Positions 33,942 to 44,118 of a stretch of 64,000 nucleotides of DNA are shown in pieces; the stretch's first letter is position 1; every line of letters begins with the position of its first letter. This DNA is from Colletes latitarsis (lineage: Eukaryota; Arthropoda; Insecta; Hymenoptera; Colletidae): assembly GCF_051014445.1 (NCBI RefSeq), contig NC_135146.1:4960001-5024000 (forward strand). The letters run 5' to 3'. Below the pieces are notes generated by a model that was not told the DNA's origin, did no database searches, and was given only the letters and a program-made list of their open reading frames with translations. Position numbers and translations under genes: made by a program.

Positions 33942-34165
33942 AGGTTGGAAAGTAGAAATGCCTAGGCAGTCAAGATTCGAAATCGCATGCCGGTGTCACG
34001 TGATCGAATTTCAACTGTGTTGAGAGCAAGAAGGGGAAAGACTCACATTCGTCTTTTTTCTCGAATACCCGAAGCTATACGAAACACCGGAACTCATATA
34101 CAAGGTGTCTATGCATTATTGCGTTTAAGTGGAGGGGTAGTTTCCTTTAGGCACCAGCCTCCCGC
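33942..34165. mobile_element. Left end related to the 12065-12532 MITE
   Basis: AGGTTGGAAAGTAGAAATGCC at 33942 and following segments (GAAATCGCATGCCGGT, GAGAGCAAGAAGGGGAAAG, CTCACATTCGTCTTTTTTC) align with the left inverted repeat at 12065. A right-end-like inverted sequence (CAGGCATTTATCTTTCCTACCT) ends at 36956. If both are ends of one element, it has been filled by the insertions at 34175 and 34600. Confidence 0.6.
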
Positions 34166-34174
34166 CTGATAATA

Positions 34175-34458
34175 CAGTAGTGCCCACATAAGTGAACTGA
34201 TGTTTGCTCACATAAATGACCAGAGGTATCCCCACCAATTCTTAGAAGCCAAGCGGCTTCGAACATCGAGCGTGTCGAATATAACCTGACGCCGCCGGCC
34301 GATATCGATACATTGTATATATGGTTCCGGGTGCAAGCTATTGTATCTTACTCGCACTTATCCTACTTCCCTATCTCTGCTGAATTCTGAGAACTAACCA
34401 TGCCCACATAAATGACCGAAGCCGGTCCCGAGCTTGGTCATTTATGTAGGCATTACTG
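34175..34458. mobile_element. 284-bp MITE, TA-flanked, pogo/Tigger-like
   Basis: CAGTAGTGCCCACATAAGTG at the left is inverted as CATTTATGTAGGCATTACTG at the right (34439-34458), with TA on both sides (34173-34174; 34459-34460). The motif recurs internally (CCCACATAAATGACC near 34411). No coding sequence. TA duplication and CAGTA-type ends suggest the Tc1/mariner/pogo superfamily. Confidence 0.75.
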
Positions 34459-34599
34459 TACTGGATTGCCTTTTTCAATCCCTCCCATAGTCAATCCACA
34501 TGCATTTACGCAAATACTACAGCTGTCTGCCCATCAATACTAATTCGAAGAGGGCACTAAAATCACCTCCGAATTTTGCAGGTCTACTCGTATACCTCG

Positions 34600-36900
34600 T
34601 CTGTGGATCAGCCACATATTTTTAAACATTGGGATTTTTGTTGGAACACCCCCTAGGATTATGCCATTTCATTATAGGATTATGAAAAAGTGTGGCACAT
34701 CAAAATTGAAAATTTTTTATTTTCGTAATTCGTTTTTCTCCGTTTTAATTCACAGTTTTCATACTTTTGTATATCGCTGAATTCGTCTTTTTGCGCTGTA
34801 TAAAAATATAGACAAAAATATGTCATTGCATTAAAAAAGAAAAAAAAACAAAGACTGAAATTTCAAAAATTGACTTTGAAAAAAAATTTTTTCTTTGAGG
34901 GTTACATTTGACTCTTCAAATTTTTGTTCGAACAATTTTGTTATATATTCACAAATAACTACGATATGTATAGAATTTACATATTTCTATTTAAACGGTC
35001 TATTTATAGAAGAAAATATAACATAGAAAAAGCAATTCTGAAGCATTGAAGTAATATCTAAGAGAGTAAAAAATGAAATTATTCTTATTGTGTTAAAATA
35101 TCTTTCATTAAAGTATGTTTTATTACATTAGGAAATTGTTTTCGCTGTTTTGAAATTATTTATTATGTAAAATTGTTTTTCTTCCCCATCTTTGGATAAT
35201 AATAAATTGTATTCTTTCATAAGTTTAATTTCACGTTTAGCAGTGTCATTACAATTGTCATCATCTTCCCACGTGTCAGGATCTTTTCTTAAAAATCCAG
35301 TTGACATGGAAATTCTTTCAAAAAATCATGTTGCCTCGTGGAAGACAAAATGATCCAGTCCTTTGTCAATATAATTTTGTATATCTTCAGTACCAATTTT
35401 TAGTCTTTTGCTAGAGTCATCTATGGCCTCGTTGATCCATCGCCTCCAGCACTCATAACTTACTGTCCTTTTCCACTTTGTTATCGGAAAAAGACATTGC
35501 TAATGCTTCCGATGTTAAGTACCACAAGTGGTTGAAACATTTCCTTATTTCTACCTTGCTTACTTCTTCACCAATCTCATGAAACGAATGAGATTCTGCA
35601 ACGAATTCCAAATCTTGGTGTGAAGCTACCATCGTCGCTGAACTGAAAGAAACAAATATCTCTAATTCCACTTTCTTCTTTATCACTTAAATTAAATTGT
35701 TCCTTGAATGAATATATTTTCAAGCAATACAAAGCTTTCGCCATCCATCGAGCGTGATAAAAATGTCCTGGAGCTCGAAAACTTATATTTTTTAGTTGAG
35801 TTCCATCTATGAAAATAATAACAAGATCAAGAATTTCTTTATAATTCTCTCGTGGCTGTTGCTCATTTTCTAGAATATTTGTTAAAAATTGGAACATTTC
35901 TTGAACTACTGTAGTTTGAATTGTTTGGTGGTCATATTTATTTTCAATTCCGGGTACAAATCTCAATTTATCAATTTTTGGTTATGTTTCTTGAAACTTG
36001 TTGTATAGCGGAGCACTGGGAGTCAAAGATTTTGATAGTTTTTCGTTAAATACATTCTGTAGAATAATCTCATATATACGACGCCTACAGGATAAATATA
36101 AGATATCCCTGTTTAATTTTTGTTCAAGTAGAACGCAAGCTCCTTGGAAACGTCCAGTGTCTATTGGAGTATGTAGTGTCACAGCAAAGTGCTTGAACTT
36201 TGTTGCACCATTCTTCTAATAAGTCATATACCGCAGAGGCTTGATCATTCCCTCTGTTACGTGGAATGATGGGAATCCATAGCAACCGTATGACACCTCT
36301 AGAAGTGATAATTATTGGTAATCTTTTGTCTTTTCCTGCCCCATGTAAAGCTGGTGAAAGTTTTCCGTCGCAATGTATCGTAATCGCATCAAACTCGCAG
36401 TCATTGATTGTTGTATTACATTTTCATATTATGAATGTATTATATGATGTATTATATATTCATATTTAATTTCACTGCATATTCCGTTTTTAGTTTCACG
36501 GCTATTCATTTTATACGGTATATTCCATTCCACTGATTCAATATCTTATAATGATTGAAATAGAAACACTAAATATCTTCGTTATTTACAAACATATAAA
36601 AAAATGATATAGGTAAAACTTGTCCTATTTAACGAAGAAAATATAATGGTTGAAAGTATATTTTTTTCTCGCAATTAATTTTTGAAATTTTACAATCGTA
36701 TTTTATAAGAAACAAAAAATTCAAAATTCTGTTTTTATATCCTTATGCAAGTGTAAAAAGACGAATTCAGAGGGGTATAAAAATGTGTGACAGCGATACA
36801 TACACATAGGTATGATCGAACACATTTAATGGAGAAAAACGGGTTATAAGAATAAAAAATTTTCACAATTCCTGGGGTCGATTTTCGAAAAAATTTTTTC
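34600..36900 (-). mobile_element. DNA transposon relic with inverted terminal regions
   Basis: The block at about 34690-34800 (including GACGAATTCAGC inverted and AACGGAGAAAAACG inverted) reappears in opposite orientation at about 36755-36870 (AGACGAATTCAGAGGGGTAT; AATGGAGAAAAACGG; AATAAAAAATTTTCA). A degenerate transposase lies between them on minus. Exact ends and target-site duplication were not resolved. The element sits between two ends related to the MITE at 12065. Confidence 0.6.
35150..36420 (-). pseudogene. DDE-type transposase, degenerate, family unassigned
   Basis: On minus, in order: CDAITIHCDGKLSPALHGAG (about 36390), LLEEWCNKVQALCCDTT (about 36215), DTGRFQGACVLLEQKLNRDI and LYLSCRRRIYEIILQNVF (36150-36040), LDLVIIFIDGTQLKNISFRAP (about 35830-35770), HARWMAKALYCLKIY, then RISMSTGFLRKDPDTWEDD and NDTAKREIKLMKEYN (35310-35200). 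The DGK and CxDTT blocks look like the first two catalytic Asp positions of a DDE nuclease, and the same block order is one I associate with a transposon-derived protein family in arthropods and cnidarians; I cannot name the superfamily with confidence. Frames change at least three times with internal stops. Non-functional. Confidence 0.55.
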
Positions 36901-36956
36901 ATTAAATATAACTAAGGTCCACTCTATTCCCGCCCAGGCATTTATCTTTCCTACCT

Positions 36957-37923
36957 ATGTAGGCATATAATATGCTTATGAATGTGCGTTTATGTATCTA
37001 TATTATTAATACGATTGAGTCTAAACAACTTAATGAATTTCAATGTAATTTTATATTTACGTTTTATATCCTGATTTCAAGATCCGATTAGAACATAATT
37101 AGCCTGTCAATAATGATTAGTATACGTCATAGTTTTTTAGTTATTCCGATACATACACGTTATTTTAAAAAATTAAAGGAAATTTCTGAAATACTCTTAG
37201 AACATTTATATGTAAATATGTAAAAAAATAAAAATTGTCAAATCCAAAAAGAGACTCGAACTTGTGGTCGAAAAACTTTCTAGCGGTTACGCAGTTGGAA
37301 AATTTACCCCGTATACTGTCTTGCTGTCAAAGCAGTTTTGAAGTACCATAAAACCATACAATATTACACTCGATTATCGGCGCGGTTAGTAGCAGATGTA
37401 TGTACTTAGGAGGATCCTTTAATAAAGTAGACAACAAAATAGACATTCTTTCCAAATTTTATACGAAAAAACCATGAGACTTCTTAACACGAATATTTCG
37501 CTCACTTTATTATTCGTATTTTGAGAATACATAAATTTTTTTAGTACAAAATAGTGTTTGGTATTTTTCTTGGATCGACGTATCGCATATATATTTATTA
37601 CTCCTTCAGTAATATTTACAAATTTTTACAACGAGAAACAGTAAAAAGTAGTAGTGCAGAGCCTCGTATTCAATCGTATATCGAAAAAGTGTTCTAATTG
37701 CTTCCATGAGTCCAGCAGTTCTGTTTGTCTAAATCAAGAAAACGCAAAAGATTCTGAAGGGGCCTTTCTACTTTGTGGGATTAAAAAAATTGAATTTTTT
37801 TGCATTTTCTTTTAGTATACAGTCTCGAAAATATATCTACCAAATATTAAATTGGAATTCGGAAAAGTAACGAAGTTATAGCCTGCTGAAATGTACCACG
37901 CGCAGATATAACAACTGGACGTG
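36957..37923. other. AT-rich spacer with one MITE end; no gene seen
   Basis: Apart from the TTAA-type MITE end at 37010 the stretch is AT-rich with homopolymer tracts and no protein signature. A weak tRNA-like B box (minus strand, AGTTCGAGTCTC near 37255) is not backed by a foldable tRNA. Confidence 0.5.
37010..37170 (+). mobile_element. Solo end related to the 10688-11930 MITE
   Basis: TTAA at 37006-37009 is followed by TACGATTGAGTCTAAACAAC and then TGAATTTCAATG, CCTGATTTCAAGATC, GATTAGAACATAATTAGC, which align with the MITE end at 10688. No inverted partner end is visible in the window, so this is a truncated and older copy. Confidence 0.7.
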
Positions 37924-38722
37924 TGATTAAATATGTTAAAAACTATTTAAAATCGCATTCGTCCGGAAAATTAAATTCACGGCCACGATTCCTGTATCCG
38001 TTTGGGTACGTGACACTTTGAAAGGTTAAGCGTTCGTCAAGTTCATTGAACCTACGGACAATTTAAAACCGTGGCCGTTTACGTGTTTTTGCACCCAGAC
38101 CTCACGCGAAGATTCGCTTGAAACACCGGTTCAAACGGTATCGTGACGTCAGCGTCGAGAGAGAGAACCGTAATATACATTGAAAAGAGATTGACAGTTG
38201 GATTCGGCAGTGCCGCGTCGCGACGACAATGCGCGACCGAGTCTTCGTCTGTCGATCCCCGACAGATACGAGTGAATTCTCTTCTTTTCAGGGAAAAGTC
38301 TCGCTGGTAGCTTAAATAAATAACTATCAGCGAGCAATTAAAAATTACAGTCCACTGATCAATGCTAAACGGAAGCTGATCTCCCCCTCCAAGCGCACTG
38401 ATAGTCGTTAGGAGAGCGAGACGAACAGCTGACGAGCGTGTGTTTACGATATGTGTACGCATGTATTAAATTTGGTTGAACCTTTGTTTCAGCACTCAAG
38501 GTCCACCACACCCAGGGCAACGCCGGTGAGGCCACCCCCCTGGCCAACAAAAAATATATTTTTTATATTTTTATATTTTTCAAAAATCTCTATTTTTTTT
38601 TTTTTTTAAACAAACGGCTTGTCGCTGCGCGACAAGCGAAAAATTAATAATAAATCTTGACAATTGACTTCCCCTGCTATTTCCCTCGTCCGGGCCCCGG
38701 TTAGAACCCTTAGTTTCTAACA
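37924..38722 (+). repeat. 5' LTR of the BEL/Pao element (799 bp)
   Basis: Starts TGATTAAATATG and ends TTTCTAACA, matching the 3' LTR at both ends. Shared internal words include GACCTCACGCGAAGATTCGC, CGTGACGTCAGCGTCGAGAG and ACAGCTGACGAGCGTGTGTT. A perfect stem CTTGTCGC/GCGACAAG (38618-38636) is followed by the terminal inverted pair TTAGAA/TTTCTAA. The strand shown follows gag/pol. Confidence 0.9.
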
Positions 38723-38745
38723 AACGGTCCTTCGAACCGGACTGA
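38723..38745 (+). promoter_or_regulatory. Candidate primer-binding site
   Basis: Immediately follows the LTR. It contains GGTCCTTCGAACC, which resembles the complement of a tRNA T-arm/acceptor end (GGTTCGAA...). Which tRNA cannot be stated. Confidence 0.45.
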
Positions 38746-38848
38746 GGTTGAAAGAACAGGAAAGATTTGCAAGTACGTTCACGTAAGTCGCTGTTTACGG
38801 ACAAATTAACTTCGAGTAGATTATAAAATCCTCGAATCAGAGACCAGC

Positions 38849-40310
38849 ATGTCTGTAGCCAAGGATGAAGGTCGAAGCGAGTTCAAAGACGATCTGGACG
38901 ACCTGATCACCCGGTTCGACATGATGTCAAGGTCGATCTCTTATTTATAGAAACGTGGCCGAGCTCAATACACTGAAGAGCTCCTCAGAACAAAGCTCGC
39001 CACCGTGTCCAAACAATACAAGGAAGCCGTTGAGCAGTACTTGTCGATTCAGAGCAAATATGCCCCTGCGAAACGCAACACTTGCGACTTCCTCGCAAAA
39101 GGTGGTGTAGAAACTAAGGAGAGTACATGGAGTTTCAGGCGTACGTTACCACGGAGCTGACCAGACTGGCCGCTGAATCAAAAGCGGCACCCACGTCGGT
39201 CAGCCCGCATGACGTCGCTATCGAACTTCCGAACAACGTCTCCCCAAGTTCGGAGGTGATCCACGCAAATGGACACATTTCGCGGATCTGTTCACTTCCG
39301 GCATAATAAATAATCCGAGGCTTGCAGATGTGCATCGACTGCAATATCTGAACGCCTGTCTGGAAGATAAAGCGTTGGCAGCGATCGCGCACCTCGAAGT
39401 TACCGATGAGAATTTCGAAGTGGCGTTGAAAACCTTGAAAGAACAATTCGGGTTACCACGTATCGTGACCGCCAGATTGTTTAATCAACTGACCAAATTG
39501 AAAACAATCAAAAGAGATGATCTCGATAGCCTAAATCAGATCGTCGTCGTTTTCAAACAGGCCCTTGCGGCATTCGAAAAACAGGGCACAATTTTACAGC
39601 AGCGAAATTGGCAGCTGGCCCATACTATTCGAAGCCATTTGGAAGAGCCTTTCAAAGCGGAGTCGGAAAGGTCGCAGCGTCTCTCTCCGGACTATCCCAA
39701 GCATGTCGAGTTGATCGAGTTCCTGGAGGGGCATGCAAGGGCTCTAACTATGTTAGATGATGGTCCGAGCAAGCCTGCAACCGAACACTCACCGAAACAT
39801 AAAGTACGGAGTCAGAACTCCGTTCTAGAAAGTCCAGCTGAAAAAACTGTGACTTGCGGATTCTGCGGCCTCGAGCACAGAATGACCAAATGTGGTGCAT
39901 TCCGTAACTTGACGCCGAACCGCCGCTATCAGTTCATAAAAGATAGCCAGCAGTGCATTCTCTGCCTGTCACCTCAGCATAGAAACGCGCGTTGTCCTTC
40001 CGAGGAGGGGTACCCGAAATGCAATGGCAGACATCATGCTCTGCTGCATTTCGAGACAAATGCTAACGCCCAACAAATGTTAAGGGCAATAAAAACAAAA
40101 CTTTGCGGACGTTGCACTGTAACGTCCTCGAATCGCTGGACACGGCGATTCGCAAGTTTTGGGAAGTCGAAGAACTCCCTTCGACCTCGGTACACACCAA
40201 GGCGGAGGAGGAGTGTGAAACGCACTTCCAAAAAACCGTCGCTCGAGATGCGACAGGACGGTTTGTCGTCCGATTGCCTTTTTCTCACCCGAGACCGGAC
40301 GAAGCGTTAG
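38849..40310 (+). pseudogene. gag: BEL/Pao gag, frameshifted
   Basis: Gag builds the particle and binds element RNA. ATG at 38849 (MSVAKDEGRSEFKDDLDDL) runs into a TAG at 38948; gag-like sequence continues in other frames (EELLRTKLATVSKQYKEAV near 38970). From about 39230 a clean frame gives KFGGDPRKWTHFADLF, LQYLNACLEDKALAAIAHLE, ALKTLKEQFGLPRIV (the DUF1759-type capsid region of BEL/Pao), and at about 39850-40040 two zinc-knuckle-like clusters: CGFCGLEHRMTKCGAF and CILCLSPQHRNARC. After about 40090 the sequence switches to pol in another frame, so the remainder up to 40310 is out-of-frame readthrough. The usual aspartic protease after the knuckles is deleted. Confidence 0.82.
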
Positions 40311-42472
40311 GAAACTCCTATCGAATCGCCCTCTCCGCCCTTGGGAGGTTGGGGAAAAAATTGGACACAGACCAGACCCTCGTTAGAGAATATACGACGT
40401 TTCTCGAGGAATATGAGGAGCTGGGTCATATGACTCGCATAGAGCCTATTGACGAGATCAGACTCTATATTCCGCATCGAGCGGTCATACCCACCGAGAG
40501 TGCAACGACTAAATTAAGAGTCGTATTTAACGCGACAAGCCGAACTACCGGCGGTCGTTCATTAAATGACATCCTACACGTAGGTCCAAAATTGCAGAAC
40601 GACATCACGTCAGTCTTGACCCGATGGCGTCTGTATGAATACGTGTTGGTGGCCGACATAGAGAAAATGTTCCGACAGATTCTCATCGCCCCGCAGGATC
40701 GTCGTTTTCAATGCATCCTATGGCGCACACCCGACAACGAACAGCTCGATGCGTTCGAATTAAATACCGTAACGTACGGTACGGCGTGTGTACCATACCT
40801 GTCGATGCGAACCCTCCTTGAGTTAAAAAATCAGGACGGGCACAGGTACCCCCTTGCCGCCCCGATTCTCGAGCAGGACATTTACGAAGACGACGTTTTT
40901 ATGGGAGCACCCGATACGTCTTTGTTGGAGAAAATTCGTAACCAAGTTTGCAAGCTCCTACAAAGGGGTGGGTTTAAGCTGCGAAAATGGGCAGGAAATT
41001 CGCCATTGTTATTGCGAAATATCCCCCAAAGCGCTCACTCCCACGCCGTCGACCTTACCTTGTTCGATGACAGCGAATTAAAGGTATTAGGTTTACGCTG
41101 GATACCGTCCGGCGATTACTTTTATTTCAATCTGCAACGGTTTCAGCCGTCTGCCTTGCCGATGACAAAACGAAATTTGTTTTCGGAGATTGCTAAGTTG
41201 TTCGATCCGCTCGGCTGGTTATCACCAGTCGTGATTCGCGCAAAGATTCTGATGCAATCCCAATGGCTGGAGAAGATCCAGTGGGATGATCAAATCTCAG
41301 CAAATACGCTCAATACGTGGAATACGTTTTGCGTGGATTGGAGCAGCTTAAATATGCTAAAAATCCCCAGATGGATTAATTATGGAGCCGACACAATTTC
41401 CGTGGAAATTCATGGATTTTGTGACGCTTCGCTTGCAGCCTACTCAGCGGTCACTTACTTACGAGTGACCGCAATGAGCAATGTCACCTCCTCGACATTG
41501 ATAATGGCAAAAACGCGAGTGGCTCCAATTAAAACGCAGTCAATTCCTGTATTGGAATTGAACGGCGCCGTGCTGCTCGCCGAGCTTATTGTGCACGTGG
41601 AGAAGTCACTTTCATTGAAGGCCGACAGAATAATCTGCTGGACAGATTCCACGATCGCATTGGCATGGTTGAGAAAGCACGCCTCCACATGGAAGGTTTT
41701 AATCGCTAACCGTGTGTCAAAGGTCCAAACGTTACTTCCGAATGCTGAATGGAGGCACGTTCCCACCCGCTTCAATCCCGCGGATCTGAATTCGCGCGGA
41801 GTGGAAGCTGCGGAACTCCTTCAATCTAAGCTGTGGATTTCAGGACCAAGTTGGCTAACGGAATCGGAAGATTGTTGGCCGAAAACGCCTTCGTCCATCG
41901 AGACCGAAGAAGGGAACCCCGAGATCGACGAACGATTCGGGCGTATCCTAAGGCTCGGTGAAACGTCCAGCCACGGGACGTCGGACCCTGTGGTCTCTGT
42001 AGCGGAAAGCCCGAGTGAGCTGGACATCACTCTCTGCTTCGGCCGGGAAACTTTCAAGATCCCGGCACGAATATTAACGACCTCGCGGAAGTACCACTGC
42101 CGGGTTCCCGGAGGGCAGTATATACTCCGATGGGGACCAGAGGGTAACCTCCGGTCCTGCAATTGGAGGGCCGACAAGGCCGCGGAAACACCGCCAGCCG
42201 CGTCGTCCACGCCGACATCGACGATGGCCGCCCCCGCTGGACAAGCTCCGCAGCCGAAGAGAAAAAGGAGGAAGCCGGCAAAAATTACACCGGCCAACCC
42301 TGGACCTTCCAGCAGCGGCCTGCAGCCGCCAACCCCTACAGGCCCGCAGGCCAAGAGAAGGAAAAGGGCCTGGCAGCCGTTCGGCCAGATCGCCATGGCA
42401 AAGGCCATGGCAGATCAAATGTTGATGACGTCTATGCGCTACATCCATCAGGCTGCAGCTGGTCAATTGTAA
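40103..42472 (+). CDS. pol: BEL/Pao RT-RNase H polyprotein with unexplained C-terminal tail
   Basis: A single open frame of 789 codons; the ATG at 40103 is only the first Met after the deletion junction. It opens in the BEL pre-RT linker (LDTAIRKFWEVEELP), then RT: KLRVVFNATSRTTGGRSLND, LVADIEKMFRQI, GTACVPYLSMRTL and the active-site box DIYEDDVFMGA (YEDD at 40883-40894 where the family normally has YVDD). RNase H follows: HGFCDASLAAYSAV, VLELNGAVLLAEL, CWTDSTIALAW and NPADLNSRG (the four acidic positions are present). After WLTESEDCWP the integrase expected in BEL/Pao is absent; from about 42010 the frame encodes FGRETFKIPARI, CRVPGGQYILRWG and a basic Pro/Ala-rich end with PKRKRRKPAK and AKRRKRAW, which I cannot assign. 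The frame is open despite age, but without protease and integrase it cannot be autonomous. Confidence 0.85.
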   Translation: MRTLHCNVLESLDTAIRKFWEVEELPSTSVHTKAEEECETHFQKTVARDATGRFVVRLPFSHPRPDEALGNSYRIALSALGRLGKKLDTDQTLVREYTTFLEEYEELGHMTRIEPIDEIRLYIPHRAVIPTESATTKLRVVFNATSRTTGGRSLNDILHVGPKLQNDITSVLTRWRLYEYVLVADIEKMFRQILIAPQDRRFQCILWRTPDNEQLDAFELNTVTYGTACVPYLSMRTLLELKNQDGHRYPLAAPILEQDIYEDDVFMGAPDTSLLEKIRNQVCKLLQRGGFKLRKWAGNSPLLLRNIPQSAHSHAVDLTLFDDSELKVLGLRWIPSGDYFYFNLQRFQPSALPMTKRNLFSEIAKLFDPLGWLSPVVIRAKILMQSQWLEKIQWDDQISANTLNTWNTFCVDWSSLNMLKIPRWINYGADTISVEIHGFCDASLAAYSAVTYLRVTAMSNVTSSTLIMAKTRVAPIKTQSIPVLELNGAVLLAELIVHVEKSLSLKADRIICWTDSTIALAWLRKHASTWKVLIANRVSKVQTLLPNAEWRHVPTRFNPADLNSRGVEAAELLQSKLWISGPSWLTESEDCWPKTPSSIETEEGNPEIDERFGRILRLGETSSHGTSDPVVSVAESPSELDITLCFGRETFKIPARILTTSRKYHCRVPGGQYILRWGPEGNLRSCNWRADKAAETPPAASSTPTSTMAAPAGQAPQPKRKRRKPAKITPANPGPSSSGLQPPTPTGPQAKRRKRAWQPFGQIAMAKAMADQMLMTSMRYIHQAAAGQL

Positions 42473-42576
42473 GTACTTTTGATTTTTTATAATTAAAAGT
42501 GCGCGAGTTCTCTCTCTTCGCGTAAAAAGTGACCGTAGGGGACTACCGCGTTCTCCGGGTATTGCACAATTCGTGC

Positions 42577-42589
42577 AAGGGGGGCGGTA
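42577..42589 (+). promoter_or_regulatory. Polypurine tract
   Basis: AAGGGGGGCGGTA directly upstream of the 3' LTR start TG at 42590, in the position of the plus-strand primer of LTR retrotransposons. Confidence 0.7.
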
Positions 42590-44118
42590 TGTTTAAATAT
42601 GTTAAAAAACTATTTAAAATCGCGTTCGTCTGAAATATTAAATTCTCGGCTGCGATTCCCGTATTCGTTTGTGTACGTGACACTGCGGAAGGTTAAGCGT
42701 TCGTCAGGTTCGTTGAACGTTCGGACGATTTAAAACCGCGGCCGTTTACGTGTTTTTGTACGCAGACCTCACGCGAAGATTCGCTACGCACCGGTTTAAA
42801 CGGTATCGTGACGTCAGCGTCGAGAGAGAGAACCGTATGATATATGGAAAAGAGATCGACAGCTGAATTCGGCAGCGCCGCGTCGCGACGACAAGGTGCG
42901 ACCGAGTCTTCGTCTGTCGATCCGCGACGATATTCGCAATTATTCACGAGCCGACTGCGAACGGGAGCGGATCCCAGAAGATCTCGCTCCTCAAGTACGG
43001 ACTCGCATATCACGTTTGGACTTGTTTTTTAAAGGAATTCTCACCGTTGCTGCTGTTAGAGTTTTCCCATAACAATCTACCGGCGACAAAAGGGAGATCG
43101 TAATACACGCTGCGCATGGCACGACCGCCTTCGCTAGGAAGGATTGTACGTTGCAGTCGTTGCCGCGACCGCGACGTAAGGGACTCAGGGTGCACCTACC
43201 CAGAATCCCTTTAAAGCTATACGGCTTTGGAGCCTCCCAAAGGTCATACCGTTGAATCGGTACCGCCTCGTGGAGTGCAAAGGTCGCTGAAAAACCCTCT
43301 CCAGAAACCCGACGGTGTACGAGTCGACCGTACACCCTACGGAGGAGTTCGGGTTCAAGGTCGCCTCACCTTCCATCACGCCGCCTACCAAATACGGTCC
43401 CCGTGCAACACGGTCGCCGGGTAGGCTTTATAGTGCGGTTGGACCCGCGAGGGATTTTTTGCAAAGGACACTTTACTGTCACGGTCCCCGGTAGAAACGG
43501 TCGCCGTGCAGTAATTTTACAGTGTCGCAGGAGATCACCTCGCACGACGTTTCTACGTTACCCGCACGGAGAGCGTGCTCACGGGATCCACCCATTTGGA
43601 GCTTTACGACCTCCATTTGGTGACCCGTCCGTGGCTAAGTCGCCCCCGACAGATACGAGTGAATTCTCTTCTGTTCAGGGTAAAAGTCTCGCTGATAATT
43701 TCAATAAATAATTATCAGCGAACAAGTACAAATGTACAATCCACTGATCCACGCCACGACAGCTGATCCCCCCCACCCAGCGCACCGATAGTCGCTAGGA
43801 GAGCGAGGCGAACAGCTGACGAGCGTGTGTTTACGATACGTGTACGCACGTATTTAATCTGAACGAAACTTTGTTACAGCAACCAAAGGCCATCCCAACC
43901 GGGGCCACGCCGGTGAAGCCACACCCCTGGCCGGATTATAAAAAATAATTCTTTTTTTTTTGTAATTTTATATTTTTTTTACTTCTTCATTTTTTGTTAA
44001 ATTTAAATAAAAGGCTTGTCGCAATGCGACAAGCGAACAATACCAATAAAAACTTATCATTCACTCTCCCTAGTATTTCCCTCGTCCGGACCCCGGTTAG
44101 AACCCTTAGTTTCTAACA
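42590..44118 (+). repeat. 3' LTR of the BEL/Pao element, with a ~720-bp extra segment
   Basis: Starts TGTTTAAATATG and ends TTTCTAACA. It matches the 5' LTR up to about 42925 and again from about 43646 (CCGACAGATACGAGTGAATT). The hairpin CTTGTCGC/GCGACAAG recurs at 44015-44033 with a different loop (AAT instead of TGC). The two LTRs differ at many sites, so the insertion is old or the LTRs come from different copies. Satellite A resumes at 44119. Confidence 0.85.
42926..43645 (+). mobile_element. Extra segment in the 3' LTR (LTR-like)
   Basis: Absent from the 5' LTR, where ATCCCCGACAG runs straight on. It is GC-rich without a reading frame of note, and ends TTTGGAGCTTTACGACCTCC plus ATTTGGTGACCCG, a string typical of an LTR edge and also seen (inverted) near 29360. 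Either a foreign LTR inserted here or the 5' LTR lost this segment between short GAC-containing repeats. Confidence 0.6.

Larger units (their letters stand above)
37924..44118 (+). mobile_element. BEL/Pao LTR retrotransposon, internally deleted
   Basis: Two LTRs (37924-38722; 42590-44118), a candidate primer-binding region directly after the 5' LTR, gag, RT plus RNase H, and a polypurine tract before the 3' LTR. Protease is missing between gag and RT, and integrase is missing after RNase H. The 3' LTR runs directly into satellite A, whereas the 5' LTR is flanked by unrelated AT-rich DNA, and the flanking 5-mers differ, so no target-site duplication is present. Confidence 0.9.

Noticed and set aside
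37240..37310. tRNA gene or tRNA-derived SINE on minus (AGTTCGAGTCTC B-box-like)
   Set aside because: No A box or acceptor stem could be matched; AT-rich surroundings make a chance match likely.
38079..38550. Short minus-strand ORFs in the 5' LTR
   Set aside because: They lie in the LTR, are repeated in altered form in the 3' LTR and have no domain signature.
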